Assembly: GCA_028564705.1 (NCBI GenBank)
Contig: JAPXFQ010000833.1
Location: 372,001 to 436,000 of the forward strand
Origin: Apricaphanius iberus
Lineage: Eukaryota; Chordata; Actinopteri; Cyprinodontiformes; Aphaniidae
Length of the DNA stretch: 64,000 nucleotides
Direction: 5' to 3'
A model generated the notes under the pieces. That model ran no database searches. It was not told where the DNA came from and saw nothing but the letters and a program-made list of their open reading frames with translations. Shown here in pieces: positions 1 to 10,860 of this stretch. The number at the start of each line of letters is the position of its first letter. The first letter of the stretch is position 1. Both the position numbers and the translations under genes were made by a program.

Positions 1-240
1 TGACACCGATCCTGTTCATAGCATTTATGGACAGGATTTCTAGGCGCAGCCAAGGTGTTGAGGGGGCCCGTTTTGGTGACCTCAGGATCGGGTAACTGGT
101 TTTCGCAGATGATGTGGTCCTGTTGGCTTCATCTGAACGTGATCTACAGCTTTCGCTGAAGCAGTTCGCAGCCAAGTGTGAAGCGGCTGGGAGGAGGATC
201 AGCACCTCCATATCCGAGACCATGGTCTTGAGCCGGTCAT
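1..240 (+). pseudogene. Rex3-type (RTE) LINE reverse transcriptase fragment
   Basis: The frame beginning at base 3 translates into the RT palm region of a fish RTE-clade (Rex3) LINE. It shows PILFIAFMDRISRRSQGVEG, then the catalytic FADDVVLLASS, then a segment resembling AAKCEAAG and ending TMVLSR. A TAA stop at 93-95 lies just before the FADD motif and a TGA closes the frame at 238-240, after which similarity ends abruptly. The upstream part lies outside the window. It is a decayed fragment with no ATG and no usable product. The Rex3 assignment comes from recognising the very characteristic MDRISRRSQG and FADDVVLLASS blocks. Confidence 0.85.
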
Positions 241-1538
241 GAACAGTGGCTATTCTGCATCGTAATAATGATGGACATATCTTGAGCTGCGGTTATCGTC
301 ATTAGTTAGTTGTTACCAGGAGCTTACCAGAAACATTAGTGTTTTGTTCATTTATCCATTTTTGTGTGTAGTGAATGTGTTGTTCTTAGTTCATATTACT
401 AGATCCGTTTGTTTAATGTTGTTCTGTTCTATTGGTGGTTTTTGTTTATTTTGTTTTCCCACTTCTCTGCCGTCCAACAGAGGTGGAGGACTGGGATGTT
501 TTCTTGTGTTCTTTGTTTACCTCCCTATCTTGTATCTTCAGTTCACACTTCTACCGGTTCTGTTTCTCTTCTTCGTCTTCTTCCTTTCTTCCTTCTTATC
601 TCAATTTTGTGTCCATAACTTCAAGAAATTAAATCCAAAGTAATCACTAATAAAGATTTTTCATACATATATATCAAGTGGAGTATTATAGCAAAGCTGT
701 AATGCTCTACTTGGAAAAGTAAATCTGTTGGGCTTGTACTTGGTACTCAGACACCAATTCTGAGTGGCAAACTGCTAGGCAGGACACGTTAAAATAAAAT
801 AAAAAAATAAAAAATTATGAAATGAAGACAGCAAATGCCATTTACATTTTTTACATTTTAACCATTTCCTATACCTGCATATTCTTGAAGGGTTGTCTGG
901 CACTCTTGGCTATCTTCAGCTGTCATTAGGAGAGAGTCGAGCTACATCCAGGAATGTTCAGCAGTCCATCAAAGAACAACAAAGAGACACAACCATGCAC
1001 CCACTCCTAAGCGGTTTAAAGTCCAGACATAACATGCATAATTTTAAACAGTGATAAAAAGCTGGAGTATTGCAGACACTCTCTGGAGAATCTAACTCTC
1101 TTTGTGAAAGACAGTCGGGCTAATTATTGTCACTGAGCCCATGAAAACTTTTATTTAAACTCAAAAAAATTCTTCTGTAGTAGAAAATGCAGTGGAATCA
1201 AGAAGTCAAGAGTGAAAACACTGAAAGAGATTTCATTGGTTTAAGAGAGATAAATGGAAACCTATACATACACCTCTGTGTCTTTACACGACAGAGAACC
1301 AACTAATTTCTGAACAGTCTTGTATGATTCTAAACATATTAGATCTGGCAATTTTGGCTAAGCTAATGTCATGACATCCTTCTTCAGTCAAACAATTTTG
1401 TGTCTTTATTTGAAGTAGCAGTTAGCTGGATAATTGGATTGGGATGGAGCCCAACAGGAACATGAAAGCTCAGTTGTTTTTGGAAAGAAACTGTAATTAC
1501 CTGCAGGCTTCTCTCTTACTTGATTAGAGAGGAAAACT
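241..1538. other. No gene seen; T-rich tract
   Basis: Nothing recognisable as a gene. The stretch at about 344-640 is strongly T-rich on the plus strand, which leaves three overlapping frames open and yields hydrophobic translations. This is a composition effect rather than coding. An AATAAA lies at about 648. Confidence 0.5.
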
Positions 1539-1585
1539 AATCCTGGAGAGCTGATACTGGGGCACTGTATCAGCTCTCCAGGATT
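1539..1585. repeat. Perfect 19-bp inverted repeat (hairpin), 9-nt loop
   Basis: The arm at 1539-1557 (AATCCTGGAGAGCTGATAC) is the exact reverse complement of 1567-1585. They are separated by the 9 bases 1558-1566. Pairing stops cleanly on both sides. No transposon termini or target duplication are visible around it. Confidence 0.95.
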
Positions 1586-2435
1586 CAAAGAGAATGCACG
1601 TATCCACACTAATTTCAGTTCATGCAGTCATATTCACACACAACAGTGCTAATAGAAGTATGCGCAGACACAGTTACACAGGCATGCACACAATAAAATA
1701 CACATTAACACACCAACACAAAAGCCCAGAGGTCTAAGGCTTAATTGAACTTTCCCACCGATCTACCAACTTTCTTAATCAGTAGAGGGTTGGAGGTTGC
1801 AGAAAAAGAGACAGAACAACCAGAAGAAAAGAAAAGGCTGGGAAAGGAAAATAGAAGAAAAAGAACAAAGTCAAAGAAAGATAGGCTGAAGATCCAGAGT
1901 ACAAAAAAAGAGGGATGAAGAAGTGGAGGTGTTGAGTGGGTAATTTAATCTTCTGCAGGGAAAAGACTGGGAGGGAAAATAGATTCTACATAGGCAACTT
2001 AGTCAAAAGGTGTATTAGAGCAGATGAATCATGTTTAAAATTACAGCAGAAAATCAGCTTCTGAATTGCAGCTTTGATGCAATTTAGAAAAGTTATTTGA
2101 TGCTTAAGAAGTTAGCATCATCCCACAAAACTACATAACGTTATCTAATTTTTCAAATGTTTTTTTACAGAAATGAAAGCCTTATTCCTGCCACCACTGA
2201 ACGAATAACCATATGTTATTACTGTTAAAAATGTTTTTATCTTGAACATTTATTAAGTGTTATTTTGAGATGGATTCAAAGTAATAACGGAGTAAACATT
2301 TTCAAAGCGATGATCAAATTTCACTTGCTCATTGTGGAGATTGTTACTTATCTCAGTGTTATCTAAGGAGGATAAATAATAAATAATGAAGCCAGTGTAG
2401 CACCCTTTGAATTACCTCAGAATGAACTAGCCATA
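1586..2435. other. No gene seen; AT-rich unique-looking DNA
   Basis: Purine-rich around 1800-1920 and AT-rich after that. No coding, repeat or terminal structure that I can support. Confidence 0.4.
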
Positions 2436-2520
2436 CAATACTACTTTCTTCAAACCGATACATTACCGATACTTGCGTCTGAGTAATTGTTGATACCGAG
2501 TACCTACGAGTACTGTAGCT
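2436..2520 (+). mobile_element. Fragment of a GATACC-rich MITE (relative of 56551-56916)
   Basis: This stretch matches the left part of the element at 56551. Both have CTTCAAACC(G/A)ATAC, then ACTTG..TCTGAGTA, then GATACCGAGTACC-type blocks in the same order. Only the left part is present here, without a recognisable terminus. It is a decayed fragment of a dispersed non-autonomous DNA transposon. Confidence 0.6.
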
Positions 2521-5500
2521 TTTTAAGATCTTGGCAAGACTTTATACTTTACAATGACGACCTATGGTAATCCTCCATCAATTCAGCCATTTTCTTTTGC
2601 TTTTCCAGGATCAGGTTACAAATGTATCATATCCACCGGGGAAACCCAGACACTCCTCTTCCTAACGACACCCTCGAGCTCACCCTTTGGGATCCTGATT
2701 CATCCTCAGTCTAGGCACAAACTATTGTCCCTTCAGCGAGTTCTGGGTCTTCCCTGGGGTCTCCTCGCAGGGAGACTTACATGGAAGACCTCCAAAACTT
2801 CAGGAAGAATCCTGATTAGATTCTTGAACTTCTACTATGCAGTGGCTGTAGTATTTTGAGTTTTTGAGCTCATACTTAAGGTCCTCCTCCCCCTATATAT
2901 AAAGTCTCACCATCCGAGATCACCTAATCTGGATTTTTACTAAATGAGAATTGTTGTCTGCCATAGGTCAGCTATTGATTACTCATAAACTCCAAACAGA
3001 ATATCAGTATAAAAATCCTGAAAAATCCAATTAAGGGGATCTTTACTCTGCAGGGATAGAACACGACAGGTATTGTGTTGGAGCAGCTGAACATAGTACT
3101 CCTCATTTCTGCTGTCACGTTCAGTAGTTGTGTTGTTGTTAGTAAACAAAATGACAAAAACAATCCAGGACCACCAAACTGTAACAAGTAAATTGATGCC
3201 ATCTCTTGTGCCTTTACAGGAACTGAAAATGTAGTACCAAAAAGACAAAACTAATTCTGTGGGGTTTTTATAAGCCTTCCGTGCCTTGTTTTATCATAGT
3301 CTTTTGGCAGAAACTTATTTTGCAGATTTGTGTGTTTTTTGACACTGACACCAAGTGAAGCATCTTTGTGTGTGTGCAAGTGAAAGAGAAACTGAGGTAC
3401 GCACATGCTGTATCTCTCTGGCAGGTGAAGCTTTTTGCCTCCCTTTTCTCTTCCTCTGCTATAATTGCAAGCATATTTATTCCAACTTTGCGGCAGGCTT
3501 GTATGCAGCTGTGTCTAGATAGCAGGAGGCAGTTTTAGACATTTATTCTTTATTCTACAAATTGAGAAACATACTTATCAATGCAAATGAAATGAGTTCT
3601 GTGGCACGAGGGGGAAAGAAACTGAGGGTGAGTGAAAATCCACAGTAAAACCAAAAGCTTGTTCAGGCATCTGGGGAAGTAAAAGGGAAACACAAACCTT
3701 ACGCAGTTACAATTTTTGTCACTTAATTTAGTTTCTGTTGTGTACCGCACAATGCAGCTCTGTATGACAGGGAGAGTGTGAAGGTAATCCACTTACTAAC
3801 AAGACAGCCTCACTTCGGCTCTGCTCTGCTCACCGACTGGCTCTTTGTTCCGATTGGCTGTGTGCTGACCAGGCTAAAAGCTTTTGAAGTGAAGGTGAAG
3901 AGCAATTAAATTCACTGTCATACACACACACAGACATGCTCACACACACCCAAAACATCCACATAATTGTGCCCTGGGCTATGCCATGGGACAGTTATTT
4001 ATTTTACTTACAATCACATGCTTTCAAAGTTTCCTTCTTTTTATCATTGTTTTACTATACTGTCAGTGTTGTGTAAATACAGCCAGTTGTTAAATAATTT
4101 TCTTTAGAATTTGTCACTTTGTGAAAAAAGTGATTTTATTTTTAAGTTAACTTTTTACTAGACCCAGATATTTTTATGTCACATTAACATGTAAGGTGAT
4201 CAGGTGTTTTGTCTCAAAGCTACAGATTGTATTCTTACTGGAGAGATATGATAAAAACAAATGAAGTTCATTTCTTTACATTGTGGCAACATGTCTCTAG
4301 GATTAGCACTGAACTAAAAAAAAATATATAAAAAACACATTGTTTAGAAAAAGATGCACACCATCTTAACACAGTTAAAATACTGGTGTTTGTGTGATGT
4401 AAAACAAGTACAGCATTGTAAATCACGTAAAAACATTTTGCACAAATAATCCGACATCTGTTTTGTGCAATTTGACTGAAGAAAAAATGTGTACACACCC
4501 GTAAACTAGTTGATCAGCACCCCTCATCTTGACTCGATGAATGTTTACCCGTTCTTTATTGCAGTCACTCTGCAACTCTGTCAAATTGTGAAGAAATATC
4601 AGGTAACTTCATAGCTTTTTTTGTCAAACTTATTAATCTGTCTTGGCCATTCCAAAACTAAGCCACTTGCTAAACCTATCTAAAACAAAGAAGTATAAGA
4701 GATGGGCTTTGTGGCTCCTTGAAGACAGCCAGATCGTATGGATCTGATTTTGTTTTAAAGAGCCATTTTAAAAAAAACAACAAAAACAACTTATCTTTAA
4801 ATTATTGTTAAGAGGCCTAGTGTAACTTATTTTATTTGAGAAATAATCACAAGTAGCAGAGACAGAGTAAGCTCTAAAGTAAAGCTATATTCATTAAAAA
4901 CTAAATATCCCATAAATATCAACTCCATTGCTGCGGTATATGAGTTAACATTTTTATGAAATGCTGATTTGACTAGACATTCAGTGCGTTTATATGCAGC
5001 AAGAGAAATTCAAATTATTGCCTGAGTTAGCCTGAAATCTGACTTTTGAAATGCATGTATACACCCTAGCTCAACTGGAGTTGAACCGATCTAGAGTGGA
5101 GAAATTTTGCTGAGGTACCCAAATACTGCAATTGGAGAATTTAATTCTCTGCACGTAAACACACGACAGCTGTAGTTGGGCGTTTTGGAAACCTGACCTG
5201 GGCAGCAGGCGGATGCAGCATTATAAGATACCTGTACAATAGGTTTTTGGCACATTCTTGGAATCTGGTGCAAAGTGCTACTGTTAACTGATAAACATTA
5301 TTTACTCACTTATAGCTGATATGTTGTTTTTATGCTGTTGGTTTGGATATATGGCCGGCAGAAGGAGCTGCATTTTGAGACTTTAGTCCAAATCTCTAGC
5401 ACTCTGGCTGGTTCTCTTTGCTCACTGAAGCTCCAAAATGGCTTTTACTTTTGTCAAGAGACCACTAAGTAACTAAAATTCCTGCCTTAATGGCTCTGCC

Positions 5501-5821
5501 AAGAATGCAATTTGTATCTTACACCAATTTGTACTTCTCTTCCTGAGATGATATTTTGTGAAATGGCTTAAAAAGCCATTATTTCACAGAGCAAATATAT
5601 GTAATGTTTAATTACTTTATTGTTTTTTTATTTGATCTGTGAATGAAATATTTAATGATTAGCATCTTGATTATTTATTTCAACTTGAAAGAAATAGCAA
5701 CCTTTTAAGGTTATTCATAAATATAAGTGAACATTTATGCAAAAAGGTCAAGAAATTCCTCTATAGTATTTCTGTCATTACTTTCTCAAGAAAACCTTTT
5801 TTAAAAGTTTGTAACACCATT
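2521..5821. other. No gene seen; AT-rich, small hairpin and CA-rich spots
   Basis: No coding region or full element. A short CA-rich patch lies at about 3920-3952. A near-perfect hairpin lies at 5557-5588: TGTGAAA..TGGCTT against AAGCCA..TTTCACA, with a 3-nt bulge. The rest is AT-rich sequence without features I can support. Confidence 0.4.
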
Positions 5822-6127
5822 CCAACACACAAAAGTTTCGGTAATGACTTTTGGGGGCAAGAAAGCACCTTTCACAGACTTTTTCCCTGCCTTTGTTTGT
5901 CCCTGTGCCATTAATTGTCCCAAGCTGTCCAGAGGTCCCCTGACTGTCTCCCTGAGTATCTCCTTCGTATATTTAAACCCCTGTGTTTTCCCTGTTTTTT
6001 GCGGGTCCTTGTTACCTAATGCCGTCTGTTGTCGTTAACGTCATTTGATTGCTACTGTCTCAGTCAGCCTTCAGTTTCTCTCTGTGTGTTACCTGTTTTG
6101 TCATTAAATATGAAAGTGGACAGTACA
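5822..6127 (+). mobile_element. LTR-like segment, possible solo LTR of a fish Gypsy-type element
   Basis: The stretch has the layout of a fish LTR. A TATA-like TATATTTAAA (5969-5978) is followed by CCCCTGTGTTTTCCCTG, then a T/G/C-rich stretch, then ATTAAA (6103-6108) about 130 bases on. I could not find a matching target duplication or certain TG/CA ends, so the boundaries are approximate. It could instead be part of another repeat. Confidence is low. Confidence 0.3.
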
Positions 6128-6424
6128 TTTGAAGGGGAGACCGGTGGGGGAAGACTGCAAAGGTCCACCAGCGACATTGAGGACCAACGCTTCCGCACAC
6201 AGGCCGCCTGCACTCATGGGCGCAGTAAAGGGGTGAAAGGTTAGGACGTTTCTAATTGCCCAGACTGATGAAAGGCGCAGAGGAGCAGACACGCTAATTC
6301 TTTTCTTATTTCTTTTCTAATTTCTTTTTTTTTAAAATACATACGTTACATGTGCTAGGACCCCTCATGTACTCACTGAGTAGTTTTTCTTTTTGGACCA
6401 TAGATTTCATATTTAACAAGCAAA
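6128..6424. other. No gene recognised between LTR-like segment and LINE
   Basis: A moderately GC-rich patch (6120-6290) gives a short open frame with no family I recognise. A T-rich run at about 6300-6335 follows. No splice or promoter structure can be supported. Confidence 0.35.
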
Positions 6425-8796
6425 TAATGTACATACCGTTTCCACAATAAAATGCATATCGCTCTGTCCCCCGTGCTGCTTTGGGACTTTCCGACCACTG
6501 CCTGGTCCACCTCATCCCATCTTACAGGCAGAAGCTGAAATCTGCTAAGCCTGTAGTAAGAACTGTGAGGAGATGGACTGATGAGTCAAAGATGCAGCTA
6601 CAGGCCTGCTTTGACTGCACTGATTGGAGCGTCTTTGAAGCAGCGGCTTCATCCCTGGATGAACTGACCGACACTGTGACATCCTACATCAGCTTTTGTG
6701 AGGACATGTGTGTGCAGACCAAAACCTTCTGCTCATTCAAAAACAATAAACCGTGGTTCACTGCAGAACTGAGACGGCTACGCCAGGACAAGGAGGAGGC
6801 CTACAGGAGTGGGGATCGGGACCTGTACAAACAGGCCAGGAACCAGCTGACAAGAGGGATCAAAGCAGCAAAGAGGAACTACAGTGCTAAGCTTAAGGAC
6901 CGTTTTTCTGCTAACGACCCCTCTGCAGTTTGGAGCTACCTGCAGACCATTACTAACTGTAGGAGACCATCCCCCCACCCTGTGGAGAGCCCCCGCCTGG
7001 CTGAGGACCTCAACGACTTCTTTTCCAGGTTTGAAAGGACTTTCACACCTCCCACCTCCCCCACCATCTCCATCACAAAAGACCCAGCTTCACCCCAAAC
7101 CACCCACGTACCTGCCTTGACGATCTGCGAACAGGACGTGCGCCAGCTATTTCAGAGACAGAAAATTAAAAAGGCTCAGGGACCAGACGGAGTGTCCCCA
7201 GCCTCTCTGAAATTCTGTGCTGACCAGCTGGCTCCCATCTTCACTCAGATCTTCAATAACTCCCTGGAGCTGTGTGAGGTCCCCTCCTGCCTCAAACGCT
7301 CCACCATCATACCGGTTCCCAAGAAGTCCCCAGTCACTGGATTAAATGACTACAGACCAGTTGCCCTAACATCTGTGGTCATGAAATCCTTTGAGCGTCT
7401 GGTACTGACCCACCTGAAGGACATCACAGATCCCCTGCTAGACCCCCTGCAGTTCGCCTACAGATCAAACAGGTCAGTGGATGATGCCGTCAACATGGCT
7501 CTACACTACATCCTGCACCATCTAGACTCTGCAGGTACCTACGCTCGGGTCCTGTTTGTGGACTTCAGCTCTGCGTTTAACACCATTGTCCCAGAGCTCC
7601 TCCACCAAAAACTGTCCCAGCTCACCGTGCCTCCATCCACCTGTCAGTGGATTACCAGTTTCCTGACTGACAGGAGGCAGCAGGTGAAACTGGGTAAGTT
7701 CACATCCAGCTCCCGTTCCCTTAGCATCGGCGCCCCCCAGGGATGTGTTCTCTCCCCACTGCTCTTCTCCCTTTACACCACTGACTGCACGTCGAGGGAC
7801 CCTTCTGTGAAACTCCTGAAGTTTGCAGATGACACCACCGTCATTGGACTCATCCGCGACGGCGACGAGTCTGTGTACAGAAAGGAAGTGGAACAGCTGG
7901 TTCTCTGGTGCAGTCAGAACCACCTGGAGCTAAACCCGCTCAAAACTGTGGAGATGACAGTGGACTTCAGGAAGAGACCACCATCAACATCTCCTCTCAT
8001 GATCCTCAACAAGCCAGTCCCCACAGTGGAGTCTTTCAGGTTCCTAGGATCCACCATCACACGGGACCTGAAGTGGACCTCACACATCAACATAATAAGG
8101 AAAAAGGCCCAGCAAAGGCTGTACTTTCTGCGTCAGCTCAGGAATTTCAACCTGCCCCAGGAGCTGCTGATCATCTTCTACACAGCAATAGTCCAGTCTG
8201 TCCTGACCTCATCCATCTCTGTCTGGTTCGGATCCGTCACCAGGCAAGACAAGGACAGACTGCAGAGAACAGTCAGGACTGCAGAGAGGATCATAGGAAC
8301 CGATCTTCCCTCCATTCAGGACCTATTCCGGGCCAGGGTCAGGAAGCGGGCCAGGAAAATCACCTCTGACCCCTCACACCCTGGCCACAATCTGTTTAGG
8401 CTCCTCCCCTCAGGTCGGCGTTACAGAGCGTTGTACGCCAAAACCACCCGACACAAAAACAGTTTTTTCCCCCAGGCTGTCGCTCTGACGAACTCTGTCT
8501 AGTCACAGTGTGTGAGTGCACTCACATAACAATAAACTATAACTCTGCACTTCTGTACATACTCACTGTAAAATAACCCCGGCTTGGTGTATATATTATC
8601 CTTTATTATTTACGATCTGATATTTATTTGTATTTTTACTTATTTTTGTTCTTATTTTTCTTTTTTTCTTTTTTTTATTTCACTTATTCAAGTTCTGTAC
8701 TGGAGAAAAAAGTTTGCCGGAGTCAAATTCCTTGTATGTGACATACTTGGCCAATAAACTGATTCTGATTCTGATTCTGATTCTGATTCTGATTCA
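6425..8796 (+). mobile_element. 5'-truncated Rex1/Jockey-group LINE with (GATTCT)n tail
   Basis: The copy starts inside the end of the endonuclease domain, runs through an uninterrupted RT and C-terminal domain (6481-8502), continues as a ~255-base 3' UTR with a T-rich stretch, and ends in a GATTCT tandem tail (8761-8796). The tail is the hallmark of CR1/L2/Rex1-group elements that use short 3' repeats rather than poly(A). A frameshift at about 6448-6452 separates the last endonuclease residues from the open frame. Lack of nonsense mutations over 2 kb suggests a comparatively young insertion. No target duplication could be assigned. Confidence 0.88.
6481..8502 (+). CDS. LINE ORF2-type protein, RT domain intact, N-terminus missing
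   Basis: The product is a non-LTR reverse transcriptase that would copy LINE RNA at a nicked target. The frame opens after a TAA at 6448-6450 and has no credible ATG, so the listed start is nominal. Residues 3-6 (LSDH) are the last endonuclease motif. In the RT domain GPDGVSP is at 234-240, LNDYRPVALTS at 288-298, VDFSSAF at 360-366 (catalytic D361), GAPQGCVLSPLLF at 417-429, and FADD at 448-451 (catalytic D450/D451). The C-terminal part reads HPGHNLFRLLPSGRRYR near 633-649. The endonuclease catalytic half is absent, so the copy cannot mobilise itself. Clade (Rex1/Babar within the Jockey superfamily, or close to L2) is by recognition only. Confidence 0.88.
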   Translation: MGLSDHCLVHLIPSYRQKLKSAKPVVRTVRRWTDESKMQLQACFDCTDWSVFEAAASSLDELTDTVTSYISFCEDMCVQTKTFCSFKNNKPWFTAELRRLRQDKEEAYRSGDRDLYKQARNQLTRGIKAAKRNYSAKLKDRFSANDPSAVWSYLQTITNCRRPSPHPVESPRLAEDLNDFFSRFERTFTPPTSPTISITKDPASPQTTHVPALTICEQDVRQLFQRQKIKKAQGPDGVSPASLKFCADQLAPIFTQIFNNSLELCEVPSCLKRSTIIPVPKKSPVTGLNDYRPVALTSVVMKSFERLVLTHLKDITDPLLDPLQFAYRSNRSVDDAVNMALHYILHHLDSAGTYARVLFVDFSSAFNTIVPELLHQKLSQLTVPPSTCQWITSFLTDRRQQVKLGKFTSSSRSLSIGAPQGCVLSPLLFSLYTTDCTSRDPSVKLLKFADDTTVIGLIRDGDESVYRKEVEQLVLWCSQNHLELNPLKTVEMTVDFRKRPPSTSPLMILNKPVPTVESFRFLGSTITRDLKWTSHINIIRKKAQQRLYFLRQLRNFNLPQELLIIFYTAIVQSVLTSSISVWFGSVTRQDKDRLQRTVRTAERIIGTDLPSIQDLFRARVRKRARKITSDPSHPGHNLFRLLPSGRRYRALYAKTTRHKNSFFPQAVALTNSV

Positions 8797-9562
8797 GTCA
8801 CACCCCTCCCCTTCACAATGGTTCATTCTACCCGCGCTGTTCGAGTTACACTTGCTACTGCAGCGTCTTGCTTAATACACTTGCTATGATGCAGCGTGGC
8901 TGGTTACACACAAATGCATGTCACATCAAGAGTCAGGGCATCAAAAATGGAAAGAAAAGAAGGAAAGAGAAGAGAGAACTCTGAAGTCGACAGTATGTCA
9001 CACAGTTTTTCAAAAAGAAAGGTCACTCGCACTACTCCTGTATTTAAAAACTTTCAGATTTAACTTATTTTTGTTACTACATGACATGCTTTTATCTAGC
9101 TATCTTAGTAAAATAATTGCTGAAATATGATTTACATCCAACAATAATAACATCTCTGCTGTCTCTGGGTTATCATGTCTCAGACACAGATTCACCTGCC
9201 ACTACACACCCACGTCCTCCTTCCCCCACCGCCCCCTTCCTGTCTCAGCCAAACAAGGTGAGCCTGAGCGCAAAAATTCTGAAGATTGAGCCTCTAAACA
9301 CGTCTTACCTACACGTTTTCTCCACATGATAACTTCACAAACAAAAAGTAATAGACATGCCTCAGAAATCACATAATCAGTTTGCAGTGTGTTCTGTGAA
9401 GTGACAGCGCTGCTGCTACGATCTATGAATGCCCCAGAAAAAATTATATAAAATTGAATAAAACCTGTTTGTAGTTACCTTTAGCTATGATGAATTAACA
9501 AAATTACTGTATATATTTTAATATTTTATATTAAGAAAACTAAATAGTGCAATAAAATGATA
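8797..9562. other. No gene seen
   Basis: Ordinary AT-rich sequence after the LINE tail, with no coding or repeat structure that I can support. Confidence 0.4.
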
Positions 9563-9598
9563 TGTTTGTGTGTGTGTATGTATTTGTGTATGTGTACG
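9563..9598. repeat. Imperfect TG-rich microsatellite
   Basis: A run of TG and TATG units, interrupted several times. Confidence 0.8.
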
Positions 9599-9715
9599 TT
9601 GATTTAGTCAGCTTTGTCTGCACCTCGTTCTAGTACTAATGACCGGCTGGGCATTTATAAAATGATGTTGAACATAACTTTTTTAGACCTGGATAAGAAA
9701 GTTGATGTCTGGTTC

Positions 9716-9870
9716 AGTACTTAGTTAGTCCTGGACTGGTTGAGGCCTGGCATTACTCCTGGTGTGTCTTGATTTTGAGCCCTTTTGGCCTAGCTAGTTT
9801 TAGTCCTGGACTGATTTAGTAATGTGTTAGTTCTAGCTGATGTTTCCTGATTGAGTAGTTTGACCCAGCT
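9716..9870. repeat. Diverged two-copy tandem repeat, ~75-bp period
   Basis: TAGTCCTGGACTG occurs at 9726-9738 and again at 9801-9813. The following bases remain loosely similar (TTGAT..GAG, GGCCTAGCTA against GACCCAGCTA). Not recognised as a named family. Confidence 0.45.
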
Positions 9871-10004
9871 AAAGCTTGTTCATGTGTGATGAAGGTGATG
9901 GTTATGCTATGGAGGTATTTGAATTTGACCAGAATATAATTATTGAGGAAGATGAATGAATGACCGGGTGAGAGCACACTGTTCACCAAGCAAGACAGAG
10001 GGCA

Positions 10005-10860
10005 GCAGGTTATTCTAACATTTATTTCCAGAAAATTGGAAGCAGCAGGGTATTGCACCCACAAATAAAACGTACTAAAAGTCAATTAAAAAGGTGGGCT
10101 AAAGAATAATAAAACTAAAATACTAAAAAGGCCCCGCCCGTGGTGTAGGCGGTAGTCCAGCAGACCACTTTATTTCCCCCAGGTCCAAGGAGAGGATCCC
10201 TCTGGTCACACGCACCGGGTCACCTGTAATACAAAAGATATGCCAGCACGGGGTTGCGAGACTACAGGGCCATAGGCTACAATGGAGGACTGTCGCTACA
10301 ATACTTACCCACAAGGCAGAGTTAACCTTAGCCTCTGCGTGTCTCCAGCATCACAACACTCCTTCTCAACGGTCTCGCTCCGCATGCTGAACCACCTACG
10401 CGGAAACACTAGCGGCAGTCAACCGTTCTCCAACGTGATACTCTGAGAACACTAGCTTATATCCTACAAGTGCTACTACGGGCCCATAGGGTACTCACAC
10501 GGAAGGCAGAGTCCTCCTCTGCCTCTGCGTGTGTCTGGCGTAGCAGCACTTGCGGGCTCAGCGCGCTCCTGGTCCCGATGCGCGTACCGTCCTGCTCTCC
10601 AACCTGGGGTGCGCCAGCCTTTGTGCTCCTGTTGCTCTGTGCGCCTCTTCCTTTCCTTCCATTTTCATTCCTTCCATTTCCCTGTGCCTCCTTTTCCCCA
10701 GTTTCCCCCGCCGGCTTTACTGTGCGTCGTTCTCCTGGCCTCACATCTTGGTTCCGCTCCCTTGCTTTTTTTACTCCCCTTCTTAACGCTGGCAAAGCAG
10801 CTTAAATCCCAGCACAGCAGCTACAGGTGATAATTGTTGCAGTAATTGGGGTAAAGTCAT
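10005..10860 (-). other. GC-rich segment with minus-strand splice and poly(A) signals
   Basis: Read on the minus strand, this segment looks like a small spliced transcription unit. A GC-rich 5' part (about 10800-10500) ends at a GTGAGT donor (10498-10493). A diverged copy of the same ~190-bp region carries a second donor, GTAAGT (10308-10303). An acceptor with TTTTGTATTACAG precedes 10223, and AATAAA signals lie at 10174-10169 and 10026-10021. The open frame over 10795-10457 begins only at TTG and has no family I recognise. Upstream, ATTTAAG could act as a TATA-like element. It may be a transposon (LTR) unit, a non-coding RNA gene or a decayed gene. Confidence 0.4.

Noticed and set aside
344..643. 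99-codon hydrophobic frame that could be a membrane protein
   Set aside because: Three overlapping plus frames are open here because the strand is T-rich and A-poor. No domain, no conserved start, no splice context.
7522..8369. Frames of 133 and 153 codons on other frames of the LINE
   Set aside because: They are shadows of the RT frame, whose motifs are unambiguous.
10457..10795. 112-codon charged protein on the minus strand
   Set aside because: It begins only at TTG, has no family and reflects GC-rich low-complexity sequence. Kept as part of a possible transcription unit, not as a protein.
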